DNA of 64,000 nt, taken from assembly GCF_014905175.1 (NCBI RefSeq), contig NC_057791.1, positions 3,596,001-3,660,000 of the forward strand, in the 5' to 3' direction. This DNA comes from Aphidius gifuensis. Taxonomy: Eukaryota > Arthropoda > Insecta > Hymenoptera > Braconidae. Made by a program: the position numbers and the translations under genes. Below, piece after piece: positions 1-15,006 of this stretch (positions are counted from its first letter, which is position 1; every line of letters begins with the position of its first letter). A model generated the notes under the pieces. The model worked only from the letters and a program-made list of their open reading frames with translations. It did not search any database and had not been told where the DNA came from.

Positions 1-365
1 AGGCAAAAGATGTAAAAATGTTGTTGCAAATAATACACCTCCACCAAAACCCATTAGCATATCAACGATTTTTGAATATCTGTACAATTTGAAATGGAAA
101 AAAAAATATGCTTATTCAACTGTTAAAATAGTTATAGGAATTTTAATGCATGGGTTGTAATATATAATATTATTTACCTGCTTGATTTATTGTGTGTGCT
201 GAAATACTTTGATACAAAAATTGGCACAACACCCATTATTATGCTCACTGATGATAGAAAAATCATTGCACCTATTTTGTACATTGCTGTATTGTTTAAT
301 TCTTCCATTGAAACTTCACGATGATGGTGGTGACTATCATTGTGATTGTGATTGTGTAAAGCCAT
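1..365 (-). CDS. ZIP family zinc transporter (SLC39A1/2/3-like), 5' part
   Basis: Two coding exons are visible, 365-178 and 79-1, and the gene continues off the left edge. The donor is CAG|gtaaat and the acceptor acag|A; the join falls in an Arg codon and keeps the frame. The N-terminus is unusually His-rich (HNHNHN, then HHHH), then comes a first membrane segment starting KIGAMIFLSSVSI. Exon 2 encodes the second membrane segment with GFGGGVLFATTFLHLLP, a hallmark of the ZIPI subfamily. Family members move Zn2+ into the cytosol across the plasma membrane or from vesicles. The ATG at 365-363 lies about 30 bases after a good acceptor (tttcag, near 394), so a 5' UTR intron is likely and the promoter may be several kb to the right. 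Subfamily assignment is firm; the exact orthologue is not. Confidence 0.85.
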
Positions 366-2033
366 TTTGTCAGTGACAATAATATTTTTATCAGCTGAAA
401 AAATAAATAAAATATTTAAATATAAATAAAAATAAATTAGTGACGTTGATTATAAGATAATAAATATATTAATGACTAATTTTAATATTAAAAGACACGC
501 AGTAAATAAATTATTTTATATATATTAATTTGAAAAAAATATATCAACATGTGGTCTTTAATTAATAATGAAATATACAAGTCACACAAAGTTTCCAGCT
601 CATTCAATTTCTAAAATTATATTTTTTTTTCAACACAAAACGTGGCATCAAGGAAAAAAAAAAAAAAAAAAAAAATGTCCGCTTGCGTATTACAAATAAA
701 TTGTAAATAATATTTTCTTTTTTTTTTTTTTTTGTCCAATTATTTACAGTTTTACTTTCTCAATAATATTTTGTCCCAATTGAAAATTTTTCAATGAAAT
801 TTCAACACAAATTGTCGCACAAATAAATTGGAGTAAAAAAAAAAAAATTAATTAACTAATAATCCAAATAAATAGAAAATAAAAAATTATAGTATATAAA
901 ATTTAAATCAATGTAGGCAGTAAAATACATCCTGTTTTTTAATATATATAAAAATTATAAATTAAATAAATTTTTATTTCTTTTTTAAAAAATTATAACA
1001 CGACGTGCAATATTGATAAAATGTGTATTTTTTTTAAAGAGAATTATAAATATAATTTATATGATTAATTAAAAATTTCCAGATATACACATTGACATTA
1101 AACATCTGTATCGATATCACAATTAAATATATATATATAGGTCGATTAGCCGATATCTTCCTGCGATGATCTTAATCATAATTGCGTCATCTCAGTGTAT
1201 CAATTGTATTTCAAAAATTATTTTCGTTCAAAGTAAGATAGAATTTTAAATACTCACTCAATTAAAATTATTTTTTTTCCAGTTAATCACTTGATTTTTA
1301 TACTATTTATAAATATAATAATTATATTAAATAAATAATATGTTAACTTTGTTTTATATTAAATTAAATTTTTATTTTTTTCTTGTGATAAATTAATTAA
1401 TAGAAAAATATTATTACTATGTATCATGAACAAAGGTAATATAAAAATAAAAAAATTATATAAACTTAAATTTTAAATGTATTTTATATGTTGTCTTGAA
1501 GACTCGACACCGGTGACTTGAGAACAACTAATAATACCTCAATATCCTGAGGTAAAATACGATTTTCTCAAGTTAGAGTGGGAGCTAGATGACACCACTT
1601 ATAGCCTCCGTGATAGAGTGAACAAAAAATATAGGGGGGATAACAAGAGAAGCTTCTTTATTTTATTTATAATATATTTTTTTAAATAATATTAATATTT
1701 TTTTTTAACTTCGTTCATTTATATTGTCAAAAATTGGAAAAAAAAAAAAATATCGAGATAAGATTTTTAAATTATCTACTGATAAATACGGTCAAAATGC
1801 TATAGATTTTTTTTTTTTTTTTTAAACTAATGAAAGCCAACAAAATGGTTTTTTTTTTTTTATTATTTACTATTTTTTTTTATTTAAATTCGAATTTAAA
1901 AATTTACTTGGATTATTTTCTTTAAAAGAAATTTAGAAACTTAATTTTTTGAATTGTTTATATTTGTTAATTATAGTTAAATGAGAAAAATATTGATTAA
2001 AAAATAAACAATATTGTTTTTAGTAATATATTG

Positions 2034-2132
2034 TAACTCTTCATGTTGAGAGATGCGAACTACTGAGGTTTTGCTGAGGAGGGAATTCATGATGAACCTT
2101 TGAGTTTTGTCCTGTCTTTCAACATAGAGTTA
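2034..2132. repeat. 99 bp imperfect inverted repeat (hairpin)
   Basis: The ends are inverted repeats of about 20 bases: TAACTC..ATGTTGA.AGA on the left and TCT.TCAACAT..GAGTTA on the right, enclosing about 60 bases. It sits in a more complex island (2030-2270) within the AT-rich desert. It could be a small MITE remnant, the first hairpin of an H/ACA-type RNA, or part of a UTR. I see no flanking target-site duplication and no box motifs. Confidence 0.4.
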
Positions 2133-4267
2133 TAGCATATCTTGAATCTCGTATAGACTTGTAATATCATACAGGGGATACCGCTCAATTAGTTTGAATT
2201 CCGGTTTTGCTCATAGTAATTGTCCTCCCATTTCATCTTGGCGTGTTCTTGGAATTAAAATAATGGTAAAACCCAAATAATCATTTTGCAATAAATCAAG
2301 CTCATGTTCATCTATTAGATAATTACCTTTTTTTATATTTTCTAAACACTAACAACAATATTTTTCCTTATGACTTTTTTTTTTTTTATAAATTATCTTT
2401 GTTTTTCTTTTAGAAATACATTGTTGAAGATTATATTATTTCATTGTAATAAATACATTCTATTTGTTTAAAATAAAACATTAAAAATGCAAAGCATGCA
2501 CATTAAATTTTAGTCATGAATTTTCGTAATATAATACTAAAAACACAATTGTTTTTTTTTTTTTAATTATATTAATTTAGCCGGAAATTGAATAAAGATA
2601 AAAAAAATATTAAATAAAAAAATTACATCATTTGACAAAAAATATTCAAAAATAAAAATTGAATTTATTAAATTTTTGCATATTTTAAATGCGTTTTATA
2701 TTTATTGGTTTATATATTATATATTCCTGTTTTGATTATTTTTTTATTATCGAAATAAAATTTTAAAAAAAAAATAATATTACATCGTCTGTAGAAAAAC
2801 ACAAGTGTTATCCAAATCGTAAATTAAATATGACGCATCATATGCGATGTTTACTATTCGCTAATTTTAAGGCACATTTTTCTTTTTATTATATTTTTTT
2901 TTACCTTATGTATTTGATGGTGTTTATCAATAACATTCCAGAATTATCAATAATATATAAACATATTTTTTCATAAAAAAAAAAAAAGGTATTCTATTTT
3001 AAAAAATCAGCAAAAAATTACTCAGTTTTTGTTTACGGATATTTAATTAAAATAAACATTCCATTGTTATTAATAATTTTGTTATTATTTATATTATTTG
3101 TCAGGTAATATTTTAGTAAATATTTGTTTTATAAATAAATATACGTGTCATACTTTTTTTTCCGCATATTGGTCATGAAAAATACACTAAATGTCATGTT
3201 TTAACGATTTAAAAGATTTATTGTTTTATTTTATGTATAGATTTAAAGAATTGTTTATTATTAAAAATATTCATTTTAAAAAAAATTAAATAGACAACAA
3301 TACTAGGAAAAAAAAATGATATAAATATGCAAATTTTAAGCAAAGTAATTGTTGTCAATATAAAATAAATTTCAACAAACAAATACATTTAAAAAAAAAA
3401 CATCTTTAAAGTTATTATTTCATCTCGTTGTATGAATGAATATTGAAAGTAGTTAATCAAATATCTTGACGTCATTTTCCTTAATTATCAATCATAAAAT
3501 TCCATTTAAAAGCGAAAATGATACTCGAGTTTGTCAACGAGACAATTTTAAGATGATTATTCATGACAATTATTTAAAAACAAAAGATCTAAACAGTTAC
3601 AGCTTTAAAAAAAAATAAAAATATTTAAATAAAGATCTATACTCAACAGGTAGATAAAAAAAATAAATAAAAATAACAAGCTTGAATTGACAAGTGTTTG
3701 TAACATTTTAAATTTTTGAAATACTCAATAAATGTTGTAAATATTTTTCAGCAATTGTTGTGTAATTATATGATGCAATCTATTTTTTTTTTTTTTACTT
3801 CTAATTTGTCTAATTTATTTATAGTCTTTTTCAAATCATGCAATTTGACTGAAACAATGGATTATTTTTTTATCAGTACGGAAATGTAATTTTAAATATA
3901 GAAAAATATAAAAATTATTATTTTGTATATAATATATTCTCATCTATTATACAATGAAATAAAAAATTATTATAATTTTTATTTATTTTAAGGATTGAAT
4001 ATTTATTCAACTGTTTGATGAGTCAATGGTTTTACCTGTTGATGATATAAAAAAAAAAAAAAACGGATATACATAAACTTGAATAAATAATAAATTATTT
4101 TCGATCAATTTATTTGTGTTTTTCTTGTCGTAAAAAAGTTATTGAAAAACAGATTAATTTAACTTATGATACTTAAATTTGTGTGTGTTTTTTTTAATCT
4201 TTAATTATTATCATAAATAATTTCATAGATTTTTTTCTATTGCTTATTTTTAGGTTTTATATTATCT

Positions 4268-4400
4268 TTATATTCGTGAATATGGTTATCATCTCGACCT
4301 GTTTAATACATCTAAAATAAATTATTTATCGAGGTCTTTGTGATTAATAAAAAGCCCCCCGGGGGTCTTAAAAAAAAAAGAACAATTTATAGAATTAAAT
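4268..4400. repeat. Diverged repeat, second copy at 6146-6270
   Basis: Both places share the start ATRGTTATCATCTYGACCTG, then an AT-rich stretch and a C/G block (CCCCCCGGGGG near 4353, CCCTCGGGG near 6227). Similarity fades outside these blocks. It may be an old dispersed repeat; no coding capacity or terminal repeats were seen. Confidence 0.3.
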
Positions 4401-7400
4401 CGTGATTATTTTATAGAAAAATAAATACTTGTAAAAGCAAATTGTTTGAATTGCGAAACATTGTATAAAATAAATAAATGGTAAATTAGAAAAATAAATT
4501 TTTCTTATAAATTTAATTTTAGTAAAACAATCTTGATACAGTATATATAAAATATATATATTAGCGAGATGAAAAATATAAATTAATAAATATTTAGATT
4601 TAAAATTGCACAAATAATATACTAATGTAAAAGAAAATAAATTTAAAAAATCGAATCGAGTAAATTGAAAAGAGAAAAAAAAACTAAAAATCATCCACAA
4701 GGTACATTCTCTTTACAATAATTAGCATGGGAAAGGCTATAGATCAATGATGTCCTTGTAAGAATAAGTTAACAAAACACAAAGTGTTTTTTTTTTTTTT
4801 ATTTTTTAAGATAAATAAACTCAAGTCATGTGTTTGATCGACAACTTAAATGATATACCGTAAATTATAATGTGAAAGAATTTTTTTCACATGTACACAT
4901 ACAACAGGTACATATAAAAATAAATATATATTGCTTAATTTACATTTGAAAATTCAAAACTACATAATAAGAAATTTGAAAAGTAACAAAAAAAAAAAAA
5001 TGATACATACCGACAAATTCACAAGTAATGGTGATACCACAATGTAAACGGAAAGAGTACATATTATAATAATAAAACACATCATATATGGAAGTCATGA
5101 TGCGGATATAATTTAACAACAAACGTGATATTTTTTCATCATTCAAATATATATATTTAAATATCCCTTTGTTAAATAAAAGACAACATTTTTTTTATTT
5201 TTTCAATAATAATATTTATATATATTTATTTATTATTAAATAAATATTTTTAATTTAATTAAACTAAGCTAAATTTATTTTTAAATTCAATTTCCTACTG
5301 ACTACAAAAAAAAAATCAATTTAAAAAAGAAAAAATGACGAAATATATTTCAAAATAAAAGTTAATTAAACAAATGAAATTTTGAGAATTATAATTATAG
5401 CAACAATGACACAATTAAATTGTTTTTTATAAACTATTTAGTGTTAAAAAATATATTATATATATACTAACTTGTAGACCTTCAATGAAAGTAGGATGCT
5501 GTCCTTGTAAAATAAAATAACAACACGCAACGAAATATAATCAACAGTGATTTTTTACATCTAGAAATGTTTAAAGTGAAAAAAAAAAAAAAAAAACAAG
5601 TATTACTTTTAAATTAAACAAACACAGTACTTAAAACTTGCAAAAATAGAAAACACCATATTTTAATTATCACTTGAATTGCACAGCTGTTGATATGTCA
5701 TAGAAAAATTACAAAAATGATTGAAAATTAATTTAATAAATGATTAAGAGTATGCAAAATTATTAGCACATGAGGAATATATTGTATCTATCTTGCTGTG
5801 CGCACTTGACTGGACCACATACACCCATAAGTTTTTTTGCTACTCAATTGGCAGTTCACCCTGGAATTCCCTTTCCCCTTCATTTAAATCACGCGATTTC
5901 TTCCTTTCTTTATATATATAAATAAATATAATAAACTTGAAAACATTTTATAAATAATTTATAGAATAAAATTTATTCAAATCATTTATAAATTAATTCA
6001 ATTTGATATTTTTTGATTTTTAATTTTCAACTTATATAATAAAATTATATTTTTAAAATATTATACAGTTGATTAGATATGGACCATCATTATAAATTGA
6101 ATTTCTTTTCTTTTCTAAATTTATTTTTAAATCGTCTATAATTTTTTAAATATAGTTATCATCTTGACCTGTTTATAACGCCGTCTGGCACTATATAAAT
6201 TAAAAGATTTTTGATTAATTAAATATACCCTCGGGGTGTTGGAAAAGAATAATTCTAGATATTGTTTATTTAAAGAAAAGTAAATAGCAATTAAGTAAGC
6301 TAGCCCACTAGTTCAAAAATATAAAATACATTTATGTAATTTAAATTTCTAAAAATTAATTTTAATTAATTTATTATTAAAAGTCAAGAAAACTTAAGGT
6401 AGATAAAGTTTATATCCAGTTTGCAAAAGTAATAGTAATGTTGAAAAAAAAAATACTCGTTGATCAGACAAATCATTATTAATATTATAAATAATTTCAT
6501 AGAAGTTTTTTTTCTTTGCATACATATTACTCTTAAATAACATGGTAATTTTTAATAATTTGTAAAAGTGTTTAAAGCAACTTTATTTACCGTTATAAAT
6601 TTAATAATTATACAGTCATTTTGTAGAATAATTATGGATTATAGAAAAATCGTTTATCGTTATATTTATTATTAGATGAATTTATTTTTAAGCTATCAAG
6701 GTTATATTGTCGATTAAAATTATTGTAAAAAATTAATAATATATTTGAATTATTCAAAATGAATAATATAATAATTTTTTTTCTCATTCTATCGAACTTT
6801 TTAGTAATAAATATAAAAATTTTAAGGTCATTGACTGGCTATTATCAAACTGATATTTTTCTTTGTTTCAAGTATTATTTTTCTCAATACCAGATGAATT
6901 AGATAATTAAAAAAAATATTAATAAATCAACAGATTGAATTAACACAATCAAATATTGATATTTTATATTTTATCTAAATTTTTTTACTTATATATTTGT
7001 AAATTTATATTTTTCTTTTCATCGATGTTATTTTCATTCTCATCAAAATTAAATTCAAACTTAATTCTTATCGTAGCGCGCTTATCCTTATTTGTTTTGC
7101 GACATGGAATATATAAAAAAAAGACGATTTCAATCGTCTGAAGTTTGATACACACGTGGCTACGTTTAAATTGCCAAGTAAACATTTTAAAAAATTTTAT
7201 ATACTCGAGTCAAATGAAGGTCTGATAATCTATCTATATTTTTAATATAATCGCATTTATATAAATACAATATCCAAGATAAAAAATAAAAAAACTCGTT
7301 TAATGTAAATTTTTTAATAAAATTTTATACTTAATAAACCTAGTGCTTTCGAATTAATTAAATATTTTAATACTCGTTTTGATTTTTTGTATTTTCAAAC

Positions 7401-10400
7401 TGTTTTTGAATTATAAAAACCTGTTTAAATTTTACCTGTTTAAATTAAACTCAACCACAGTGAAGTATGACGCAAATACTTGAGTAGAAAAAAAAAAAAT
7501 TCAAAGCCAGAGATATATTTGCAAGATAAGAAAAATATATGTCGATAATATTTAAGTTTGATATACCAAACGATCTTGAATTGATCTTGATGATGAAGGC
7601 ATTACAGGAAAATTCATATCTTGGCTAAAAGTTGATTCTATCATTTTTATTTTCATAAAGGTTTATAGATAAAAATTTGTTAAAACGATGCACCCTTCTC
7701 TTTGTACAAGTGTCATTTCGAATCAATCAATCAATCAATTAAGAGTTTTCATAAGAAAAAAAAACCGTCTGAAACATTTTATTACATTTATTTTTCCTTG
7801 GAAAATTTATATCAATATAATGAAAGCTAATATGTATTAATAATTATTATAATTAGCACTCAACTTGATATTGATATAAGAAATATCAATATGCTGTAAA
7901 AATAAATATGTTTGTTAAAAGTAATAATTAATAGTACATACATATAAAACGATGGATGATTTAATTATTATTAAATACATCAACATTGGTTGGCTCATAT
8001 TGTTGACAATAATTTCAACTGCGTTATAAAACTTTCCATTGAAATTTCAACTTTCGCAATATATACATTTGATTGAAAAGAGATCATACACATGATTTTA
8101 AATTATAATGGAAAAACAAGAGAAATTTATCAGTATTTTACAAAACTTCATTGCAAGTTTGCAACATAAAATAGTTGTCGGTTTTTGTTGAATAGTTTTT
8201 ATATTGTTATTAGTTTAACTTCCGGTGATAAAATTATTTTTTTTTTATTTTTAAATTGATATTATTATTTTAATGAGTTTAAATAATAAAAAAAGTAAAA
8301 AGTACATTTTATGTTGTGGGATGAAAATATTTTTATTGTAAAAATTAAAGTCATTTATTTTGTTAATAAGTAAATTAGAATTATCAAAAGATTTAGTTTA
8401 GTGGGTCATTGATATTTTTATAAATTTATATTCTTGCAATGAGATACTACTTTCACATATGTGCAATTTGATTATCATTTTTATCTAAATTTTATTGTAA
8501 TGACTAAGTTTATTATTTATTTATTATTTTTACATATTATATTATGTTATTTTAAAACTTTTACAAGACATTACTCAAGCTCAGCTGAATCTCTACATTT
8601 TTTATACCATTTCCATCAATATCCCTTGTCCATATCCGTTCCATCAATGATCTTCCTATCTTCCTGGCAATGCAATTAAGTGCTTGATATTTTGCACCAA
8701 GTGTTATTGGATTGCCTCAAGATATGGTGACTTCATTTCGCATGCATTGTAGTTGGTGACATTGTCATACAGCCCCTCATAAAAAAAATTAATCTTCAGT
8801 TAATTCAATGATAATTTATAAATATTTTTTAAGGTAAATTTTTTTATTTACCTGTTTTTTTATTGATATCCCAAATGAACTGGTGTGTATACTAGTCTAT
8901 GTCAGTGTCGTGAACAATCTATACCATATGAATAGAATGATATGGAAAATAATTGTCTATTTAAATATTCAATATACCAGAATTTTTTTGTAAAGTTATT
9001 CAACAAGTATAAGTACAGTTTTATTGTTATTTTTTTTTTTTCAAACAGAACACGTGATAAGTTTTTTTTTTTACCTTGTTGATATACTTAATAGCGACTC
9101 TACCAACAATTGATAGCATACAGTTTCTGTAGTATCAATTGTAAGTAAAAATTTAATTCTTCAATTATCGTAAATAAATTTGTATATAATTGTAATTTAA
9201 AATTTAATCACTTATAATCAATTGAATGTAAATTATATCATTCTAAATACACAAAAATACAAAACATATTTATCATAACTATAAACAAGTATAATATTAA
9301 TTTATTTATTTACAAAATCCAACTTACTTTAATTTATTTGTTTATTTATTTAAATTTTTAAAAAATAATTTATTTAAATAATTTCAAAGATACACAAAGG
9401 GTCATCATTTAAATATAAAAAAATTAAATTCACCTTACTCTTGAATTCCAGATGATGATGATGATGATGATCGGGGTCCGCGTGGCACAAACGATTGATA
9501 ACGAAAATAACCGAAATACAACGAACAGGAAAAAGCATTACAACGGCAGTTGAGCGCAGAACCTCGTGCCGATTGTGTGTGTGTTGTCGTTTCAAGTAAA
9601 TTGTTTTCATAAATAATTTGACATTAACCTTGATATAAAAACATCAATAAAGTGAGTACTTACTGTCACAATTTGTCCATATAAAAAAAACCCTCTTGTC
9701 GCAAAATTAAATACAGTATTTTTTTAAATAATTTAAAATATAATTTTATTACAAAGATTTGTTTTCGTTGACTATACCGGTCGTCGCGGGCGCACCTGTT
9801 TGATGTGTATCTAAAAAAAAAAAATGTCACACCAACAGTATGTTGTAATTATTTTAGTGTAATGTTAAAAAACATAATAATATATTTGTGTGTTATTTTT
9901 TTTAATTACATTTGTCATGATCACAAAAATCCATTGGTCATTCGCTTATTATTATTGTTTTTATTTTTTGTATACATTGTTGTACCAGCTGATAAAAATA
10001 ATTACAAAAAACAACAGGTAGATCATCTTTGTCTTGGACTCTTACGTAGAAAAATTGTTTCATTAAAAAAAAAAAAAACAGATAGATTTTTTTAATTGCC
10101 TTTGTAAGGAGTAATTTTATATTTCTCGTTTTGAAAAGGAAAAAAATAAATTTATTATATTGTATCTAGTATCGCGATTGTTCAAGTTTCTTTTTTTTCT
10201 TTTGATAAAAATGATTATTAATTTCGTATTTAATCGAGTTGATTAGATAGTATCTCGTTGCTAAATAAAGAAATAAAATATTAATTATATCAAAGTTCTG
10301 CGAGAGAGAATATTTAGCTTCTTTTTTTTAAACAAATAACATTTTTTTTTTTTTTTTTTCAGTGTAGACATAATTTATCTTTTAGACTGAATTACTAATT

Positions 10401-13400
10401 TTTTTTTATTTTTAAATTTATAAATACTTTAAAATGTGTATTAACGAAAAAAATAATTTTTTTTATATATTAATTTAACAGACAATTAATTACAATTGAA
10501 AAATTAAAAAATTGAAAGTATTTTCACTGAGAATTGAGACTTTCTTCATTTATTTTATTAATGATTTTATTATTTTCATAGTTTTGAAAGTAAAAGGATA
10601 ATAGCCATAATCATTTAATATTATTCTAATTTTATATATTTTTTAAAATAATAATAATAATTGTTAATGGCTCATTAGTAATATATAAATATATCACACA
10701 AATTTTATCAAATTTTAATAGTTTTTTGAAGTTTTTATTGTCATTCTTGTCGATTGTTCTAATGATTTCCATGTTACCAATATTAAACGATGACCACTCT
10801 GTTTTTAAATAAATTTCAACAATTATTTTTATAATAATATATATAAATTTGTATGGTCTGCTTCGGTTATAGGTGGTTAGCGAAGTAGAACTATATTCTA
10901 TTATGTTCATCAGGTGCACTCTCACAGTGCATAATCTCATTTAAACCTGTAAAAAAATTTATTTATTATTATTAAAAATAATACTAATTGATAATATTTT
11001 GAATTTTAATTTAATCAATAAATTTATACTTGATAAAATTATAATAATAATCTTTAAGTAAATTTAGAAAAAAAAAATTAATTTAAAAACGAAAAATAAA
11101 TTTTAATAAAACGCTGAATAAATTTAATTTTCATATTCAAATAAATTAAATTTTAATAACAAACGAATTTAATTTTCATATTTAAATATCTAACATTTTA
11201 TTTAATTGTTTTAAAATTTAAAAAAACAATGAATTAATTAAGAAATTATAAAATAATAATTATATTTATTTTAATAATATTTTGATAAATATCTAGGGCA
11301 AATGAATATAAATTTTATTAGCCTAGAATTTTTTTATTATTGTCTTCCTGTTGTTATAGTCTCTCTCTCTCTTGCGCAATATAAGTGAAAAAAATTATAT
11401 ACATACTTTCATTCTCATTATCCAGTTTCTATTGTCCTTTGATAATTACCTCACACAAAAAATTGAAGAAAAAAATATTTTTTCACTTGGTAATTATTTA
11501 AAAAAAAAACTCTTACATCTAAAACAACAAAATAACATATTACATATAATTTTTTAAAATAAATATTAATTAAATTTATTAATTATATTAAAACTTGATA
11601 TTAAATATTGAAAAATTCTTGTAGTTCAGGTTTCGAAATTACTCAACCATAATTTTCGAAAATAAAATTATTTACTATATATAGATATTTAATCTTAATA
11701 TTGAGATACATTAATTATCATAAAAATTATAAATAATAATGTCAATTTAAATAAACTTTTTGACAATTATAATTTTATGTTAAAATTAATTCCCAAGTAA
11801 CCTCGTAAATAATTATTTTCAACGTGTGATTTTCTCGCTATATTGAATGAAAAAAAAAATTTTTTTTTTACTCAGTTCATAAAGAATGAGAATAACTAAA
11901 CGCCCATGCAATTTTTCTACGGTTGCATAATTTTACTGTTCGTGTACCTTCACTGTGAAGATAATTATCATTGAAATTTTTATTGAAAAAAAAACACTGC
12001 GCCCATCGAAAAAATAATATCAATTTAAATGATACATGCAACGTGAGCAACTATATTTCTCTTTTGTATTATAATTTAAAATACAAAAAATATAGATATA
12101 TAAAACATATGACAAATCAGCAACAATATCAATGGCATTAAATTCGATGCGTCAGTTTTAAATTTTATTATAATAATTTCCTAACATCCCACACACACCC
12201 ATCAGGTTACTCAGAAAATCCTAGTTGGGGTTGAGCGTCATCAGCTCCATTTATATGACCATGATCATACTAAAAAGTTGCACCAATTAATATATACTTC
12301 ATCCATATCTATTTTTAAATAAATTGAATTTTATTTTTTTATTTTTAAACAATAGATACCTATCTACTTGAATATAATTTCAACCTTGAAAATATATATT
12401 ATTTAACACTTGTAAAATAAAATTCGAGCAATTTCATAAATAAATAAAATCAATTTTAAATATTTTTACATCAAATAATAATATATAGTTAATGTAATAT
12501 AATATAGTATTATATTTACAAGCTATAAAAAAACATTGAGAAAGTCCAATAAATATATAAATTGTGTTTTTAAAGCGTAGCCAAATATGCGTGAATGCCC
12601 TCGAATATAATTTGTATATAAATGATAAATACCTGGTGTTTTTTCATGTGAGTGAGTGAGTGGGCATTGAAGATAGGTGTTTATATTAAATATACAGATG
12701 ATGAAGTAAAAAAAAAAAAGGGTGGTGATGATGATGATGATGCCGTGCATGCACAAGAACAAATGCGCAAAAGGTGCGTGGTGATGATGGTGGGTTATTG
12801 TTGTTGTTGTTGTTGTCTTGTTCAATATATATTTTTTATATACAATGAGAGAGAAAATAAGCATCACGGTATCTGGTTGTCTTGGGTTCACTGGCCGTGA
12901 CTAGGTTGACTATGGATTTAATAAAGAATATCATAGATAAATTTATACATTTTACTTTCTCTATGATTAACGAATCGAAACGAATCGAATTTGGATTTTC
13001 TTGCTCCAGTATTTTCAAATTTAAAAAAATGAGAAAATATTTTTGTATATAAAGAAAACAAAAAAAAACAAGAACTTGAATATATATTTGTTTATATTAT
13101 TATATTAGAAAAATAATATTTTATAATTAAAAGTAAAAATTGTAAAAAAAAAAATTTATTAGCGCGTGTCTCCGGAAGTTGGCAACTCGCCCATACTTCT
13201 TCCGGCTTGTCATGGACAATTTTTGTATATATATTTTTTTTTTGTTTCCCCTCTTACCAACCCTTGTGACTGATATATATTTTTTTTTCATTGTTTTGTT
13301 TGAATACGTGTGTTTTGAATATTATTTCTGTCTCGCCCCTTATTTCCTGACCGGACGTTTGTCATCACTCTCCTAGATTTTTTTGATGGTCTATTGATTT

Positions 13401-15006
13401 TAAAAAGTATGATTGTGTTGAGATAAAAATACACAAAAACCAGGTAACATAAAATTTATATTATCAAATATAATATAAAATTTATTTCATTTGAATATAT
13501 TTGTTTACCGTTGATGATTGAAAAACAGCTGTTGATCATAAGATCTTCTGTTGGAATGAAACGGCATCAAGATGAGATATAAATTTGAAATAATAGATTT
13601 AGTAAAAAAAAAAAGAATCAAAAAGAATAAATAAAAGGTGAATAAACTTGCAAAAGAAAATAAAAATATATATTTATTTTCTTGTTTAAAATTGTAGTTT
13701 TTATTTGTTAGTTGTCTTTTGCTGTTGGGCTTGGATGATGATTGTCCAAACGGCATATCTAAAAAAAAAAAAAAATTTTACTGTCTATTCCTCTGCAATT
13801 GTAGAAAACATAGTATTTATTTTTTATTTCTTATTCCCTTCTTGAAATTCGTAAATTATTGCTTACTTAAAATGGTCGAAAACAAAGTAATAAAAGTTTA
13901 ATTTTAATTAGTTAAAGATTAAATTAATGGAAAATAAAAATGCATTTTAGTCAAATACAGATGCACGTGATTGTTGAAAAGATGAGGATGAGAGTTGAGA
14001 GTGTCTTTTACCGTTATAAACCAGAAATATATATACATTTTTTTTAACGGGATACAAGACTGTTGAATAAGGAAGGCAAATGAAAGGCTAGATAAGCATG
14101 CATACAATAATAATAAATATCATGATGATGGTGTTGATCTGCTTTGGTATGCTAAAACAAGTAAAATCATGGCTTTAAGATAATGTAAATTTTTCTTTTT
14201 TGATATTATATTGTCTCATGATTTTTCTATAAACTAAATTCTTTTTCACAAAATACCAAGCCCATAAAATATTTCATCATCATTGAATGTCAAAAGTTCA
14301 ACATGATATATTGTTTTTTTATTTGTTTTTTTTTTTGTTATTATTATTGTCAATTGAATATTTATCAAAATATATTTAATTAAACTCCTTTCTTTATTAT
14401 CAATTTGTATATAAATAATAAAAAAAAAATTGTAAATTATATTTTTTAGTTTAAATTATTGTTGGAAAAAAAATTAAAAATAAGTCATGTTTTTTTTATC
14501 TGCATTCAGTATAATACTTTTGGCATTGATAAACTGTTATCGAGATAAGAAACAATGATATTGTTTATTGATAAGACACCACATGAATATTAAAAAAAAA
14601 ATAAAACTATTAAATTAGTTATTTTGTATAGACTTAATTTAATCGAAATTATCAATCGAAATAATATTTTAATATTTCGAAATTTGTTTTTATTATAAAA
14701 TTTTATTGAATGTTAAAAGTATATCTTGACCCTGACAATATGAGTCACCTGGTTGAGTTGAAAGAATTTTTTTTTTACTCAGGTAAATCTAACCGATCGA
14801 TCAAACACTTGTGTTGCTTCTTCGTCGATAATAACCAGACAAAGAAAAAAAAATAAATAAATGTGGTCAGTTGAATACGACAAGCAACGCGATAATATAA
14901 AATAATATTTTTTAAATTTAAAAAGTAAACTTTGTTAATGTTAAGTAAAATAAAATTCAATAAATAGTATAAATAATATTAAAATTAATTTTAGATAGAA
15001 GAAGTC

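Larger units (their letters stand above)
366..15006. other. 14.6 kb gene-poor AT-rich stretch between zip and jar
   Basis: I find no convincing protein gene here. Open frames are short, rich in Phe/Ile/Lys/Asn and lack homology. Both flanking genes point outward and both start codons sit just after splice acceptors, so 5' UTR exons and introns probably fill part of it. Islands of more complex sequence stand out from the poly-A/poly-T background: 1495-1640, 2030-2270, 5780-5900, 8570-8790, 9430-9660, 9770-9800 and 13150-13370. These are candidate promoters, UTR exons or non-coding RNAs, but I cannot assign any. Microsatellites include GAT repeats near 9450 and 12725 and GTT near 12800. Confidence 0.6.

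Noticed and set aside
5010..5120. Minus-strand exon-like frame ending at a gtatgt donor
   Set aside because: Could be a leader exon of the ZIP gene, but the frame has no homology and no clear acceptor, so not annotated as coding.
12523..12900. Overlapping frames rich in His/Thr or Asp/Cys
   Set aside because: Produced by GAT and GTT microsatellites; no homology or splice context.
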